Source of the DNA: Deltaproteobacteria bacterium ADurb.Bin026
Lineage (GTDB): Bacteria; Desulfobacterota; Syntrophorhabdia; Syntrophorhabdales; Syntrophorhabdaceae
Assembly: GCA_002071245.1 (NCBI GenBank)
Contig: MWEV01000239.1
Span: forward strand, 1-6,069
Direction: 5' to 3'
DNA: 6,069 nucleotides
Position numbers and translations under genes: made by a program. Within the stretch, counting starts at the first letter, position 1; each line of letters opens with the position of its first letter. Below the pieces are notes generated by a model. The model saw only the letters and a program-made list of their open reading frames with translations, had not been told where the DNA came from and ran no database searches. Below, in pieces: positions 1 to 6,069 of the stretch.

Positions 1-285
1 TGCCTTTTCGAGCGAAATAATAATATCTCCCATAACCTCATCGGCAAAACTTTCATTTTCCTTTTTTTCGTTATTTTCGATATATGAGAACGATATCACA
101 TTTGTGGGACGATCTTTTCCAAAAAAACGTTTGTTAAAGTTCGTCATCTTTTTGTTGTCAACCAGCAGGATGCTTAGGGTTCTACTCTGTTGCCCTAAAA
201 ATATTAGTAAGTCTTCTGTTATCTTTCTCAGACACCTTTTGTCCGTTTGCAGGACGTTTTGAGAATTTTTTATGAGTACCGTCAT
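1..285 (-). CDS. ybeY: Endoribonuclease / rRNA maturation factor YbeY, N-terminal part (cut by window edge)
   Basis: YbeY is a cytoplasmic metal-dependent RNase-like protein needed for 16S rRNA 3'-end maturation and ribosome quality control. The first 95 codons are visible and the frame stays open through base 1. The N-terminus MTVLIKNSQ is typical of the family. It is followed by the core strand LSILLVDN (residues 37-44), the signature block GKDRPTNVISFSY (56-68) and MGDIIIS (85-91). The catalytic zinc-binding histidine motif lies beyond the edge and cannot be checked. The ATG at 285 is chosen because it gives the family N-terminus and has AAAGGG (297-292) six bases upstream. This start lies inside the 3' end of the HD-phosphohydrolase gene, in a different frame, so 104 bases (182-285) code twice. 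The position downstream of phoH fits, since PhoH/YbeZ is a known YbeY partner. The linker between ISFSY and the GDI motif is rich in Lys, Glu and Asn. Identity is secure; only the missing C-terminus limits it. Confidence 0.93.
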   Translation of the reverse strand, partial: MTVLIKNSQNVLQTDKRCLRKITEDLLIFLGQQSRTLSILLVDNKKMTNFNKRFFGKDRPTNVISFSYIENNEKKENESFADEVMGDIIISLEKA

Positions 286-1888
286 GTTCTGCCCTTTCCG
301 GATATTCTATCCTTTGATGAAATATGCCGATTAGAATTGCAATAAAGCTCTTCTGTATTGCGTGGAGGTCTTTCAATGTTAGCTCACATTCATCGAGTTG
401 CCCATCGAGAAAGATGTTCTCCACGACCCGCTGCACATGGCTTTCCAGTCTTTTGGGTGTTGGTTCATCCAATATCCGTGACGACGCCTCAACGGCATCG
501 GCAAGCATAACGATCCCCGCCTCCTTGGTTTGTGGTTTGGGGCCTGCATATCTAAAATCCTTTTCTTCTATAACATACATTTCGGGGTCTTCCATGCCCT
601 TCGCCCTGTTATAAAAATAACTCACAAGACTCGTGCCATGATGTTCCTTGATAATGTCCTTTATTTTATTGCCGAGTCTATGTTTTTCTGCCAACTCCAC
701 CCCTTCTTTGACATGTGATAGAATGATCAGTGCACTCATATTTGGGGATAGCGATTTATGCGCATCCTCAAATCCTTTGCGGTTTTCGACAAAATAATGG
801 GGCATCTTGAGTTTGCCTATATCGTGGTAATAGGCAGAAACCCTCGCAAGCAAAGGGTGTGCGCCTATGCTCTCTGCCGCCGCCTTCGAAAGATTACCAA
901 CTACAATACTATGGTGGTATGTGCCGGGCGCATTAACCATCATTTCCTCAAGTAGAGGGTTGTCAAGATTTGCGATCTCGAGCAGCTTGATATCTGTTGT
1001 GTAATCAAATATATGTTCTATGACCGGAAGAAGCCCAAGCACTATGAAGCTGCTTCCTATACCGTTAAACAGGGTAAAAACGATCTTCATGTAAAGGTCT
1101 GATAATTTATGTCCTGAATAAGCACCGTACAATACCACAATAAATCCAGTTATAAAAGCAGAATAAACACCAGCCTTTAATATGGTGTTCCTGTTTTCAC
1201 ATTTTCCTGAAAAATAAGAGGCGAGAACGTTGCCGAGAAACACATACATGAATACCGCAAAACTATTGCCAAACATGAAGCAGACAGAAGATGCAAAAAT
1301 TATTGAAAATATAATGGCCGCCTCCGAAAACAACACTATCCTCATTATCATGCCGAATGAGAATAAAGGGATTATGTAGAGCAAATCACCCGCATAGTCC
1401 TGGGGAAAACACTCAAACACAAGAAGTAAAACCTTTATGAAAATAATGGAAAATAGTGTGAAGGTCGAGCAAAAGATGATGTCTTTTGTTGTAAGGGTGA
1501 ACTTTTTTATATTTTTGTCTGCATGTTCATATAAAATAACAAAATAAAGCGAAAGAAAAATGAAGAGGAGTATAAACCTATTGATAAAAAGAAGTGGGTT
1601 ATTCCCGTGTTTGCTAAATACAACCATCTTTTTTAGGTGCTCTTCGTTTATTCTCTCTCCTTCCCTGACGATTATTTCGCCCTTTTTTAGCATGACATTT
1701 ATTTCCGGCATATTTATGTCTGTTGGTGATTTGATGTTTTGTTTCGCAATATCACCATAACGATACTCCGGTATGTCTTGATGAATGTTGATACTAACAA
1801 CAAGAGAAAGCATGAGGGACAGGATTACAAGAACAATGGGGTTCTTGTAATCCTTATACGATGGAGGTTTATCCTTTCCGTTCTGCAT
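182..1888 (-). CDS. Membrane HD-domain cyclic-dinucleotide phosphohydrolase, YqfF/PgpH type, with short extracytoplasmic domain
   Basis: This 568-residue integral membrane protein has a cytosolic HD hydrolase domain. Characterised relatives (PgpH of Listeria, YqfF of Bacillus) cleave c-di-AMP to pApA; the substrate here is inferred. Layout: TM1 at about 18-34, a short outer segment at about 35-97, seven hydrophobic helices at about 98-290, then the HD domain at about 305-525. The metal ligands of PgpH all appear present: H326 (in TYHHS), H355/D356 (HDIGK), H392, H416/H417 (HHG) and D464 (LADAVEA). The outer segment keeps only the two ends of the 7TMR-HDED domain, GDIAKQNIKSP (45-55) and GEIIVREGERI (70-80). 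This makes the protein about 140 residues shorter than the usual 700 or more. The ATG at 1888 is preferred because AAGGG lies nine bases upstream. An upstream in-frame TTG at 1948 would add 20 residues inside phoH without support. The start overlaps the end of phoH by 20 bases, and the hydrophilic tail from residue 535 overlaps ybeY. Confidence 0.92.
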   Translation of the reverse strand: MQNGKDKPPSYKDYKNPIVLVILSLMLSLVVSINIHQDIPEYRYGDIAKQNIKSPTDINMPEINVMLKKGEIIVREGERINEEHLKKMVVFSKHGNNPLLFINRFILLFIFLSLYFVILYEHADKNIKKFTLTTKDIIFCSTFTLFSIIFIKVLLLVFECFPQDYAGDLLYIIPLFSFGMIMRIVLFSEAAIIFSIIFASSVCFMFGNSFAVFMYVFLGNVLASYFSGKCENRNTILKAGVYSAFITGFIVVLYGAYSGHKLSDLYMKIVFTLFNGIGSSFIVLGLLPVIEHIFDYTTDIKLLEIANLDNPLLEEMMVNAPGTYHHSIVVGNLSKAAAESIGAHPLLARVSAYYHDIGKLKMPHYFVENRKGFEDAHKSLSPNMSALIILSHVKEGVELAEKHRLGNKIKDIIKEHHGTSLVSYFYNRAKGMEDPEMYVIEEKDFRYAGPKPQTKEAGIVMLADAVEASSRILDEPTPKRLESHVQRVVENIFLDGQLDECELTLKDLHAIQKSFIAILIGIFHQRIEYPERAEHDGTHKKFSKRPANGQKVSEKDNRRLTNIFRATE

Positions 1889-2891
1889 TATGTAAAGCCC
1901 TTTTTTCTGTTGTTCTAGCTTCGTATGCCTTGATGATCTTTTGGACAAGAGGATGTCTTACCACGTCTTTTTCTGAAAAATAGACGAATTTTATACCCCT
2001 TATGCCCTTCAAAATCGTCTGTATTTCAACGAGTCCGCTCAAGCTTTTATCTGGTAGGTCGATCTGGGTAATATCGCCGGTAACAACAGTTTTTGAAGAA
2101 AATCCAAGCCTTGTAAGAAACATCTTCATCTGCTCGAACCCGGTATTCTGGGCCTCATCGAGTATGATAAAGGCATCATTCAATGTTCTGCCTCTCATAA
2201 ACGCAAGGGGGGCAATCTCGATTATACCCTTCTCAATAAGTCTTGACGCCCTTTCCATATCGACCATATCGTAAAGCGCATCATAGAGAGGTCTTAGATA
2301 TGGGTTGACCTTTTCATAAAGGGTCCCGGGCAGATAACCGAGTTTCTCTCCCGCCTCTATGGCTGGTCTTGTTAAAACAATCCTTGAAACCTCCTTTTTA
2401 TAAAAAGAGGATAGCGCCATTGCCATTGCGAGATAGGTCTTGCCAGTGCCTGCAGGGCCTATACCTATTACCATGTCGTGGTTTCTTATGGCATCAACAT
2501 ATATCTTCTGGTTTTTTGTTTTTGGTACTATAGCCTTTTTTGAAGGTGGGATAAGTATCTGATCTTTTTGCAGTTCGTCAATGCTGCTGTGTGTATGTGC
2601 AATATATCTTATCGCGTGGTCAATGTCCGACGGGCCGATAATAAAACCCCTTTTTACAATACCGTGCAATTCCTGCACAACCTTGCCTGTGTTTTCGATT
2701 TCGTTTTTTTCACCGACAAGCATCAGGTAGTTGCCTCTGATACTCGCCTTAACATTAAAATACTTTTTCAGATATTTTATGTTTTCATCGCGTGGACCAA
2801 AAAGTTTACGAGCTATATTGGTATCCTCAAAAGACATTTTTAAAAACTCTTCCTCGCCCTTGGTTTCCAATAATGTTTTGTTTTTCTCCAT
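1869..2891 (-). CDS. phoH: PhoH-family ATPase (YbeZ-like)
   Basis: This cytoplasmic P-loop NTPase of the PhoH/YbeZ family is thought to act with YbeY in RNA processing and ribosome maturation. From the ATG at 2891 it has 340 residues, a normal length. An N-terminal KH-like region includes LFGPRDENIKYL (30-41). It is followed by Walker A GPAGTGKT (145-152), the family block RPAIEAGEKLGYLPGT (175-190), Walker B FIILDEAQNT (241-250), TGDITQIDLP (271-280) and the C-terminal VVRHPLVQKI (310-319). The start is uncertain. GTG at 2915 has no ribosome binding site and lies on a candidate promoter. ATG at 2891 also lacks a Shine-Dalgarno site and would be almost leaderless from that promoter. ATG at 2837 has GAGGAAGAG nine bases upstream and still leaves 11 residues before LFG, so it may be the real start (322 residues). 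The gene is first in the leftward cluster and its stop overlaps the HD-domain gene. Confidence 0.95.
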   Translation of the reverse strand: MEKNKTLLETKGEEEFLKMSFEDTNIARKLFGPRDENIKYLKKYFNVKASIRGNYLMLVGEKNEIENTGKVVQELHGIVKRGFIIGPSDIDHAIRYIAHTHSSIDELQKDQILIPPSKKAIVPKTKNQKIYVDAIRNHDMVIGIGPAGTGKTYLAMAMALSSFYKKEVSRIVLTRPAIEAGEKLGYLPGTLYEKVNPYLRPLYDALYDMVDMERASRLIEKGIIEIAPLAFMRGRTLNDAFIILDEAQNTGFEQMKMFLTRLGFSSKTVVTGDITQIDLPDKSLSGLVEIQTILKGIRGIKFVYFSEKDVVRHPLVQKIIKAYEARTTEKRALHNAERKG

Positions 2892-2905
2892 GATCAATTT
2901 TTTAA

Positions 2906-2934
2906 AGTATACCACAACATAAATATTTTCTAAA
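2906..2934 (-). promoter_or_regulatory. Candidate sigma-70-type promoter for the phoH cluster
   Basis: Reading leftward, TTTAGA (2934-2929) is separated by exactly 17 bases from TATACT (2911-2906). That is four and five matches respectively to the consensus hexamers. The predicted transcript start is near 2899. This would leave only about eight bases before the ATG at 2891 but about 60 before the ATG at 2837. The region is very A+T rich, so chance matches are likely. This is an inference from sequence alone. Confidence 0.4.
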
Positions 2935-2976
2935 TAAACAAATATACCTCTGCTGTTTCGAAGGTTATCAATGTTT

Positions 2977-3012
2977 TTTTTAAATCTTGTGGCGCTGTGT
3001 ATTATTTAAAAA
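2977..3012. repeat. A+T-only inverted repeat in the divergent intergenic region
   Basis: TTTTTAAAT at 2977-2985 is the exact reverse complement of ATTTAAAAA at 3004-3012, with an 18-base spacer. It sits between the two candidate divergent promoters, upstream of the dctP -35 box. It could be an operator or an UP-like element, but low-complexity arms like these arise readily by chance. The remaining bases between phoH and dctP (2892-3098) show no convincing small gene or RNA. Confidence 0.25.
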
Positions 3013-3029
3013 CTTTTTTCGGGTTTTGT

Positions 3030-3057
3030 TTGACAAGTACTGATTTTTATATAAAAC
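3030..3057 (+). promoter_or_regulatory. Candidate promoter for the TRAP transporter operon
   Basis: A perfect TTGACA -35 box lies at 3030-3035. The -10 box is less clear. TAAAAC at 3052-3057 has 16-base spacing and four consensus matches. TATAAA at 3050-3055 matches better but at a short 14-base spacing. The transcript would begin near 3064, giving a leader of about 35 bases. I found no convincing sigma-54 (GG-N10-GC) site, although many TRAP operons use one. Confidence 0.45.
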
Positions 3058-3086
3058 TTTAAGCAAAAATAAAATCCTTAACAAAC

Positions 3087-3094
3087 AAAGGAGG
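3087..3094 (+). promoter_or_regulatory. Strong ribosome binding site of dctP
   Basis: AAAGGAGG is a full-strength Shine-Dalgarno sequence four bases before the dctP ATG at 3099. It is far stronger than anything before dctQ. That fits the usual need for excess binding protein over membrane subunits. Confidence 0.85.
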
Positions 3095-3098
3095 ATTT

Positions 3099-4109
3099 AT
3101 GTCAAAAAAATCTGTTTTTGTAATCTTTTTGTTGTGCTTGTTTATTTTATCATCGTTTTTGATTGCTGAGGCAAAAACCGTCGTCAAATACGGCCATGTA
3201 GGTCCACCTGTCCACCCCCAGCACAAGGCAGCGCTTGCCTTCGCAAAATATGTAAACGATAAGACAAAAGGTGAGATAGAGATCCAGGTGTTTCCGCTTG
3301 GTCAATTAGGTGCTGAGCGCTCCATGACAGAGCAAGTACAGACAGGAACCCTGCATATGACAGCGGTGACTTCAGGCGTACTTTCAAACTTTGTGCCTGA
3401 GATGGGCATAATAGAATTGCCATTTATATATCCTGACAGGGAGACCGCGTACAAGGTTCTCGATGATAAAGAAATATTGGAGAGATTCACGAAGTTTTGC
3501 GACGCCAAGGGCTTTGTCTTTATCGGCTACACTGAAAACGAATTCAGAGACATCTCCAACTCAAAAAGGCCCATACATAAACCTGAGGATTTAAAGGGTC
3601 TTAAGATACGTGTTATAGAAAGTCCTGTCTTTATAGATACCTTTAAGGCGCTTGGGGCAAATCCCACTCCACTCCCATTCCCCGAAATATACAATGCGTT
3701 ACAGCAAAAGGTCATTGATGGCCAGGATAACCCGATTTACACCTCTATTTTGATGAAATTCACAGAGGTAAACAAGTTCGCAACGATAACAAACCACATG
3801 CTTACAGAATGTCCCGTAATAGTAAATAAAAAATTCTGGGGTTCCCTCACGCCTGGGCAGCAAAAGATATTCAGGGAGGCAGCAGACATACAGGTGAAGG
3901 TAAATAGGGAAGAAAATGCAAAAAATAGAATAGAGGCGATAGATAAGGCAAAGGCACAAAAGGTAGACGTGATAATTCTTAATGCCCAGGAAAGGGCGGC
4001 CTTCAGGGACGCCGTAAAACCTGTGCTTGAAAAATATAAAGGCATCTATGGCACGGATTGGTACAATTTCTTCATGAAAAAGATAGAATTTTATTCAAAG
4101 AAAAAATAG
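3099..4109 (+). CDS. dctP: TRAP transporter periplasmic solute-binding protein, DctP family
   Basis: This 336-residue extracytoplasmic receptor of a tripartite ATP-independent periplasmic transporter captures a small carboxylate and delivers it to DctQM. A signal peptide is evident: MSKK, then a hydrophobic core at about 5-20, with likely cleavage after AEA at residue 25. The mature protein opens with the family strand VVKYGHVGPPVHPQH (28-42). Other family blocks are FPLGQLGAERSM (65-76), ELPFIYPD (106-113), LKGLKIRV (165-172) and the region around PFPEIYNALQQKVIDGQDNP (193-212). R171 corresponds to the conserved arginine that binds the ligand carboxylate. R150 and N211 are further likely pocket residues. 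Length is normal for DctP. No lipobox cysteine is seen at the cleavage site, so it should be soluble and periplasmic. The ATG at 3099 is supported by the signal peptide and a strong ribosome binding site. The substrate cannot be read from sequence; a C4-dicarboxylate or another organic acid is a guess. Confidence 0.95.
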   Translation: MSKKSVFVIFLLCLFILSSFLIAEAKTVVKYGHVGPPVHPQHKAALAFAKYVNDKTKGEIEIQVFPLGQLGAERSMTEQVQTGTLHMTAVTSGVLSNFVPEMGIIELPFIYPDRETAYKVLDDKEILERFTKFCDAKGFVFIGYTENEFRDISNSKRPIHKPEDLKGLKIRVIESPVFIDTFKALGANPTPLPFPEIYNALQQKVIDGQDNPIYTSILMKFTEVNKFATITNHMLTECPVIVNKKFWGSLTPGQQKIFREAADIQVKVNREENAKNRIEAIDKAKAQKVDVIILNAQERAAFRDAVKPVLEKYKGIYGTDWYNFFMKKIEFYSKKK

Positions 4110-4122
4110 ACTAACCAAGTAA

Positions 4123-4192
4123 GGTTCACAGTTTACGGACTATCGGTACTTGTAGAAATTTTGCATTTGGCGTTGTCTGTAAACTGTGAACT
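4123..4192. repeat. Long inverted repeat (intercistronic hairpin) between dctP and dctQ
   Basis: GTTCACAGTTTAC at 4124-4136 is the exact reverse complement of GTAAACTGTGAAC at 4179-4191. In RNA the stem can extend to 18 pairs (4123-4140 with 4175-4192) using two G-U pairs, around a loop of about 34 bases. No T-run follows the right arm, so it is not a standard intrinsic terminator. The right arm reads as heptamers CTGTAAA, CTGTGAA, CTGCAAC (4177-4197), suggesting a simple repeat origin. It could stabilise the dctP message or reduce read-through into dctQM, or be a copy of a dispersed intergenic repeat. The structure is seen directly; the role is inferred. Confidence 0.75.
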
Positions 4193-4205
4193 GCAACCAA
4201 CAAAG

Positions 4206-4712
4206 ATGAAAAGTGTAATCGACAAGCTAAACAGGATTGAAGAATGGTCTATCGGGATCATCCTTTTGGGGCTTGCCGTTCTAACCTTTCTTGAAACCGC
4301 CTTAAGGTATACGATCTCCTACACCTTTCCTTGGTTTCAGGAGTTTGCCAATTATTTTTTAATATTCGGAACGTATCTCGGTGCATCTATAGGCGTCAAA
4401 TACGGCACACACTTTTCTATGGAAGCCCTTACAGAGTGCGTTCCCGATAGGATGAGCCACATTCTAAAGACCATCGCATATTCTATTTCGGGACTTGCTG
4501 TTTTGCTGTTTATCTTTTATGGGATAAAACATATAAGGGCGGTGATAGGTTTTGGCGTAAAAAGCCCTGCGATGCAGATACCAATGTATATACCTTACAT
4601 AGCAATACCTGTTTTCTCCATCACAATGTCATTTCGATTCTTTGTACTTTCGTGGACACATTTTAAAAAATTCTTAAAGAATGAACCATATGTAAAGGTA
4701 CGCAAAAGGTGA
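4206..4712 (+). CDS. dctQ: TRAP transporter small membrane subunit, DctQ family
   Basis: This 168-residue inner-membrane protein pairs with DctM and is required for TRAP transport. Four hydrophobic helices are visible at about 14-33, 46-64, 89-107 and 128-147, the normal DctQ topology. Family features are the FPWFQEFANYFLIFGTYLGAS segment (41-61), GVKYGTHFSMEAL (63-75, with the conserved Gly-x-His) and KSPAMQIPMYIPYIAIPV (119-136). The ATG at 4206 gives the expected N-terminus. A TTG at 4161 in the same frame would read through the inverted repeat and has no ribosome binding site. Even the ATG is preceded only by a weak AAAG, so initiation may be poor or depend on mRNA structure. The gene lies 96 bases after dctP and ends 4 bases before dctM. 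Confidence 0.92.
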   Translation: MKSVIDKLNRIEEWSIGIILLGLAVLTFLETALRYTISYTFPWFQEFANYFLIFGTYLGASIGVKYGTHFSMEALTECVPDRMSHILKTIAYSISGLAVLLFIFYGIKHIRAVIGFGVKSPAMQIPMYIPYIAIPVFSITMSFRFFVLSWTHFKKFLKNEPYVKVRKR

Positions 4713-4719
4713 GCAGGTG
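4706..4719 (+). promoter_or_regulatory. Ribosome binding site and GTG start of dctM overlapping the dctQ terminus
   Basis: AAGGTGAG (4706-4713) includes the last codons and TGA stop (4710-4712) of dctQ. It stands three bases before the GTG start of dctM at 4717. Because the site is buried in the end of dctQ, ribosomes finishing dctQ can restart on dctM, pointing to translational coupling and matched amounts of the two membrane subunits. No ATG gives a better N-terminus: the GTG begins the usual MSLPLIF hydrophobic segment. Confidence 0.7.
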
Positions 4720-5997
4720 AGTCTTCCTTTAATATTTGTCTGTTTTTTTGCCCTTCTTACAATCAGTGTTCCCGTATCTATCGTACTTGTAACAACAACT
4801 GCAATATATCTTTTTTTTATAGCGCAAACCCCCCTAACATCTCTGGTTCAACAGCTATTCAACGGTCTTGACAACTTCGTTCTGCTTGGGGTGCCGTTTT
4901 TTATACTCGCTGGCAACATAATGGCTGAGGGGGCGATCTCTGAAAAGCTCGTAAATGTGATGAAGCTCTTCGTCGGCAGATTCACGGGTGGACTTGCTAT
5001 GGCTTCTGTTATGGCGTGCATGTTCTTTGCTGCCATTTCAGGTTCATCTCCAGCAACCGTCATCGCCATCGGGAGCATCATGATGCCAGCATTAATAAAA
5101 GAGGGTTATGGCGAGCGTTTCTCTATAGGTCTTTTGACATCGTCGGGCTCTCTTGGCATACTCATACCGCCAAGCATTCCTATGATACTATATGCGCTCG
5201 TGATGAACATATCTGTTGCTGAGATATTTCTTGCAGGATTCCTGCCAGGTATTTTTATTGGGTGCTGTCTGATGGCCTATTCATATGTCACATCAAAAAG
5301 ACATGGTTGGCACTCCAGCGTCAGATATACATTTAAAGAGGGCTTAAAGATTATAAAAGACGGTTTTTGGGCGTTGCTTTTACCGTTTCTTGTGCTCGGG
5401 GGCATCTATGGGGGCATATTCACACCAACAGAGGCTGCGGCCGTCTCGGTTGTTTATGCGCTTTTCGTTGAACTTTTTATCTATAAGGAGTTGAAGATAA
5501 CCAAACTTTTCGTTGTGTGTCGGGATTCGGCAATACTCTCTGGGTGTCTGCTTTTTATACTTTCGTGTGCCATGACCTTTATCTGGCTTCTTACGGTCGA
5601 GCAGATACCGGTAAAACTCGCTGAACTGATAATTAAAAACGTGGACAATAAATGGCTTTTTCTGCTCGCAATAAATGCTGTGCTCCTGATAATAGGCGCC
5701 CTTATGGATATCGTTACGGCGGTTATTGTCATTTCACCGATACTCATCGAAACACTCACCCAGTATGACATCAATTTTGTGCATTTCGGTATCATCATGA
5801 TTGTCAACATTGAATGTGGTTTTTTGACCCCGCCGTTTGGCTTAAACCTTTTTGTCTCAATGGCTATAGTGAGACGCTCGCTTGTAGACATAGGTAGGGC
5901 GGTCATGCCTTTTTTGCTTCTATTTCTGCTGTGTCTGCTTGTTATAACGTATGTTCCCCAACTTTCCACGCTGTTACCCATGCTCTTCTTGAAGTGA
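4717..5997 (+). CDS. dctM: TRAP transporter large permease subunit, DctM family
   Basis: This 426-residue polytopic inner-membrane permease is the ion-coupled translocation subunit of the TRAP system. Its length and its hydrophobic segments along the whole chain match DctM proteins of about 425-430 residues. Conserved blocks include GLDNFVLLGVPFFILAGNIM (50-69), AAISGSSPATVIAIGSIMMP (105-124), GILIPPSIPMILYAL (147-161), GGIFTPTEAAAVSVVYAL (232-249), GALMDIVTAVIVISPIL (327-343) and GFLTPPFGLNLFV (368-380). The SSPAT and TPP/TPTEAA loops belong to the pseudo-symmetric re-entrant hairpins that hold the Na+ and substrate sites in solved TRAP structures. No frameshift or missing block is seen. The start is GTG, translationally coupled to dctQ. 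The gene closes the dctPQM operon, and no intrinsic terminator is evident in the 72 bases that follow. Confidence 0.95.
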   Translation: MSLPLIFVCFFALLTISVPVSIVLVTTTAIYLFFIAQTPLTSLVQQLFNGLDNFVLLGVPFFILAGNIMAEGAISEKLVNVMKLFVGRFTGGLAMASVMACMFFAAISGSSPATVIAIGSIMMPALIKEGYGERFSIGLLTSSGSLGILIPPSIPMILYALVMNISVAEIFLAGFLPGIFIGCCLMAYSYVTSKRHGWHSSVRYTFKEGLKIIKDGFWALLLPFLVLGGIYGGIFTPTEAAAVSVVYALFVELFIYKELKITKLFVVCRDSAILSGCLLFILSCAMTFIWLLTVEQIPVKLAELIIKNVDNKWLFLLAINAVLLIIGALMDIVTAVIVISPILIETLTQYDINFVHFGIIMIVNIECGFLTPPFGLNLFVSMAIVRRSLVDIGRAVMPFLLLFLLCLLVITYVPQLSTLLPMLFLK

Positions 5998-6069
5998 AGT
6001 GATACACAGAAAATTTTTAACGTTTAAATCTGTTTACTGTTGAAATCTTTGCCAAGACTGCATATCCTT

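Noticed and set aside
1889..1948. Upstream in-frame TTG extension of the HD-phosphohydrolase gene
   Set aside because: It adds 20 residues wholly inside phoH, has no ribosome binding site, and the ATG at 1888 has a well-placed AAGGG.
2986..3006. Possible sigma-54 promoter at TGTGGCGCTGTGTATTA
   Set aside because: The GG element has no GC at the required distance, so the -24/-12 pattern fails.
3737..4045. 102-codon minus-strand open frame inside dctP
   Set aside because: It is a shadow of dctP with no family resemblance and no ribosome binding context.
4161..4205. TTG start adding 15 residues to dctQ
   Set aside because: The extension translates the right arm of the inverted repeat and has no ribosome binding site. 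The ATG at 4206 gives a typical DctQ N-terminus.
5481..5981. 166-codon open frame on the minus strand inside dctM
   Set aside because: It is antisense to a strongly conserved permease gene. Its composition is that of a reverse-strand shadow and it contains no recognisable domain.
6021..6046. CTGTTTACTGTTGAA resembling the heptamers of the 4123-4197 repeat
   Set aside because: The match is partial and irregular with no pairing partner in view. It is not enough to call a second copy.
5998..6069. Possible intrinsic terminator or end of a converging minus-strand gene after dctM
   Set aside because: Only weak A+T pairing (around CAGAAAATTT and AAATCTG) is present, without a G+C stem. Short minus-strand frames open to the edge (for example one ending at a stop near 6021) are too short to support a gene.

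Overview
The window looks like ordinary chromosome from an A+T-rich Gram-negative bacterium. It carries two divergent, apparently intact gene clusters back to back. The gene order phoH, HD-domain phosphodiesterase, ybeY and the periplasmic binding protein of a TRAP transporter would fit a Desulfobacterota ('deltaproteobacterial') or related lineage. That assignment is an inference from gene order and protein flavour only, and nothing here fixes the taxon.

Left part (1-2891, minus strand): a tightly overlapping housekeeping cluster transcribed right to left. It comprises phoH/ybeZ (PhoH-family ATPase), a membrane HD-domain phosphohydrolase of the YqfF/PgpH type, and ybeY (endoribonuclease/rRNA maturation factor, cut by the left edge). 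Neighbouring genes overlap by 20 and 104 bases, so they are almost certainly co-transcribed and translationally linked. PhoH (YbeZ) and YbeY are known partners in RNA metabolism. The HD protein would hydrolyse a cyclic dinucleotide, c-di-AMP in the characterised PgpH proteins. Its extracytoplasmic sensory region is strikingly short.

Middle (2892-3098): a divergent intergenic region with a candidate promoter for each direction, an A+T-only inverted repeat, and a strong ribosome binding site for the rightward operon.

Right part (3099-5997, plus strand): a complete three-gene TRAP transporter operon. It encodes a secreted solute-binding protein (dctP), a small four-helix membrane subunit (dctQ) and a large multi-helix permease (dctM). 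Together these would take up an organic acid anion using an ion gradient. The dctP-dctQ gap (96 bases) holds a long inverted repeat built from heptamer-like units. The dctQ-dctM gap is only 4 bases. The last 72 bases hold no supported feature.

I see no mobile element, CRISPR array, tRNA, rRNA or clearly novel system. The observations most worth a second look are the collapsed sensor domain of the HD phosphodiesterase, the long overlap of ybeY with that gene, and the inverted repeat between dctP and dctQ.
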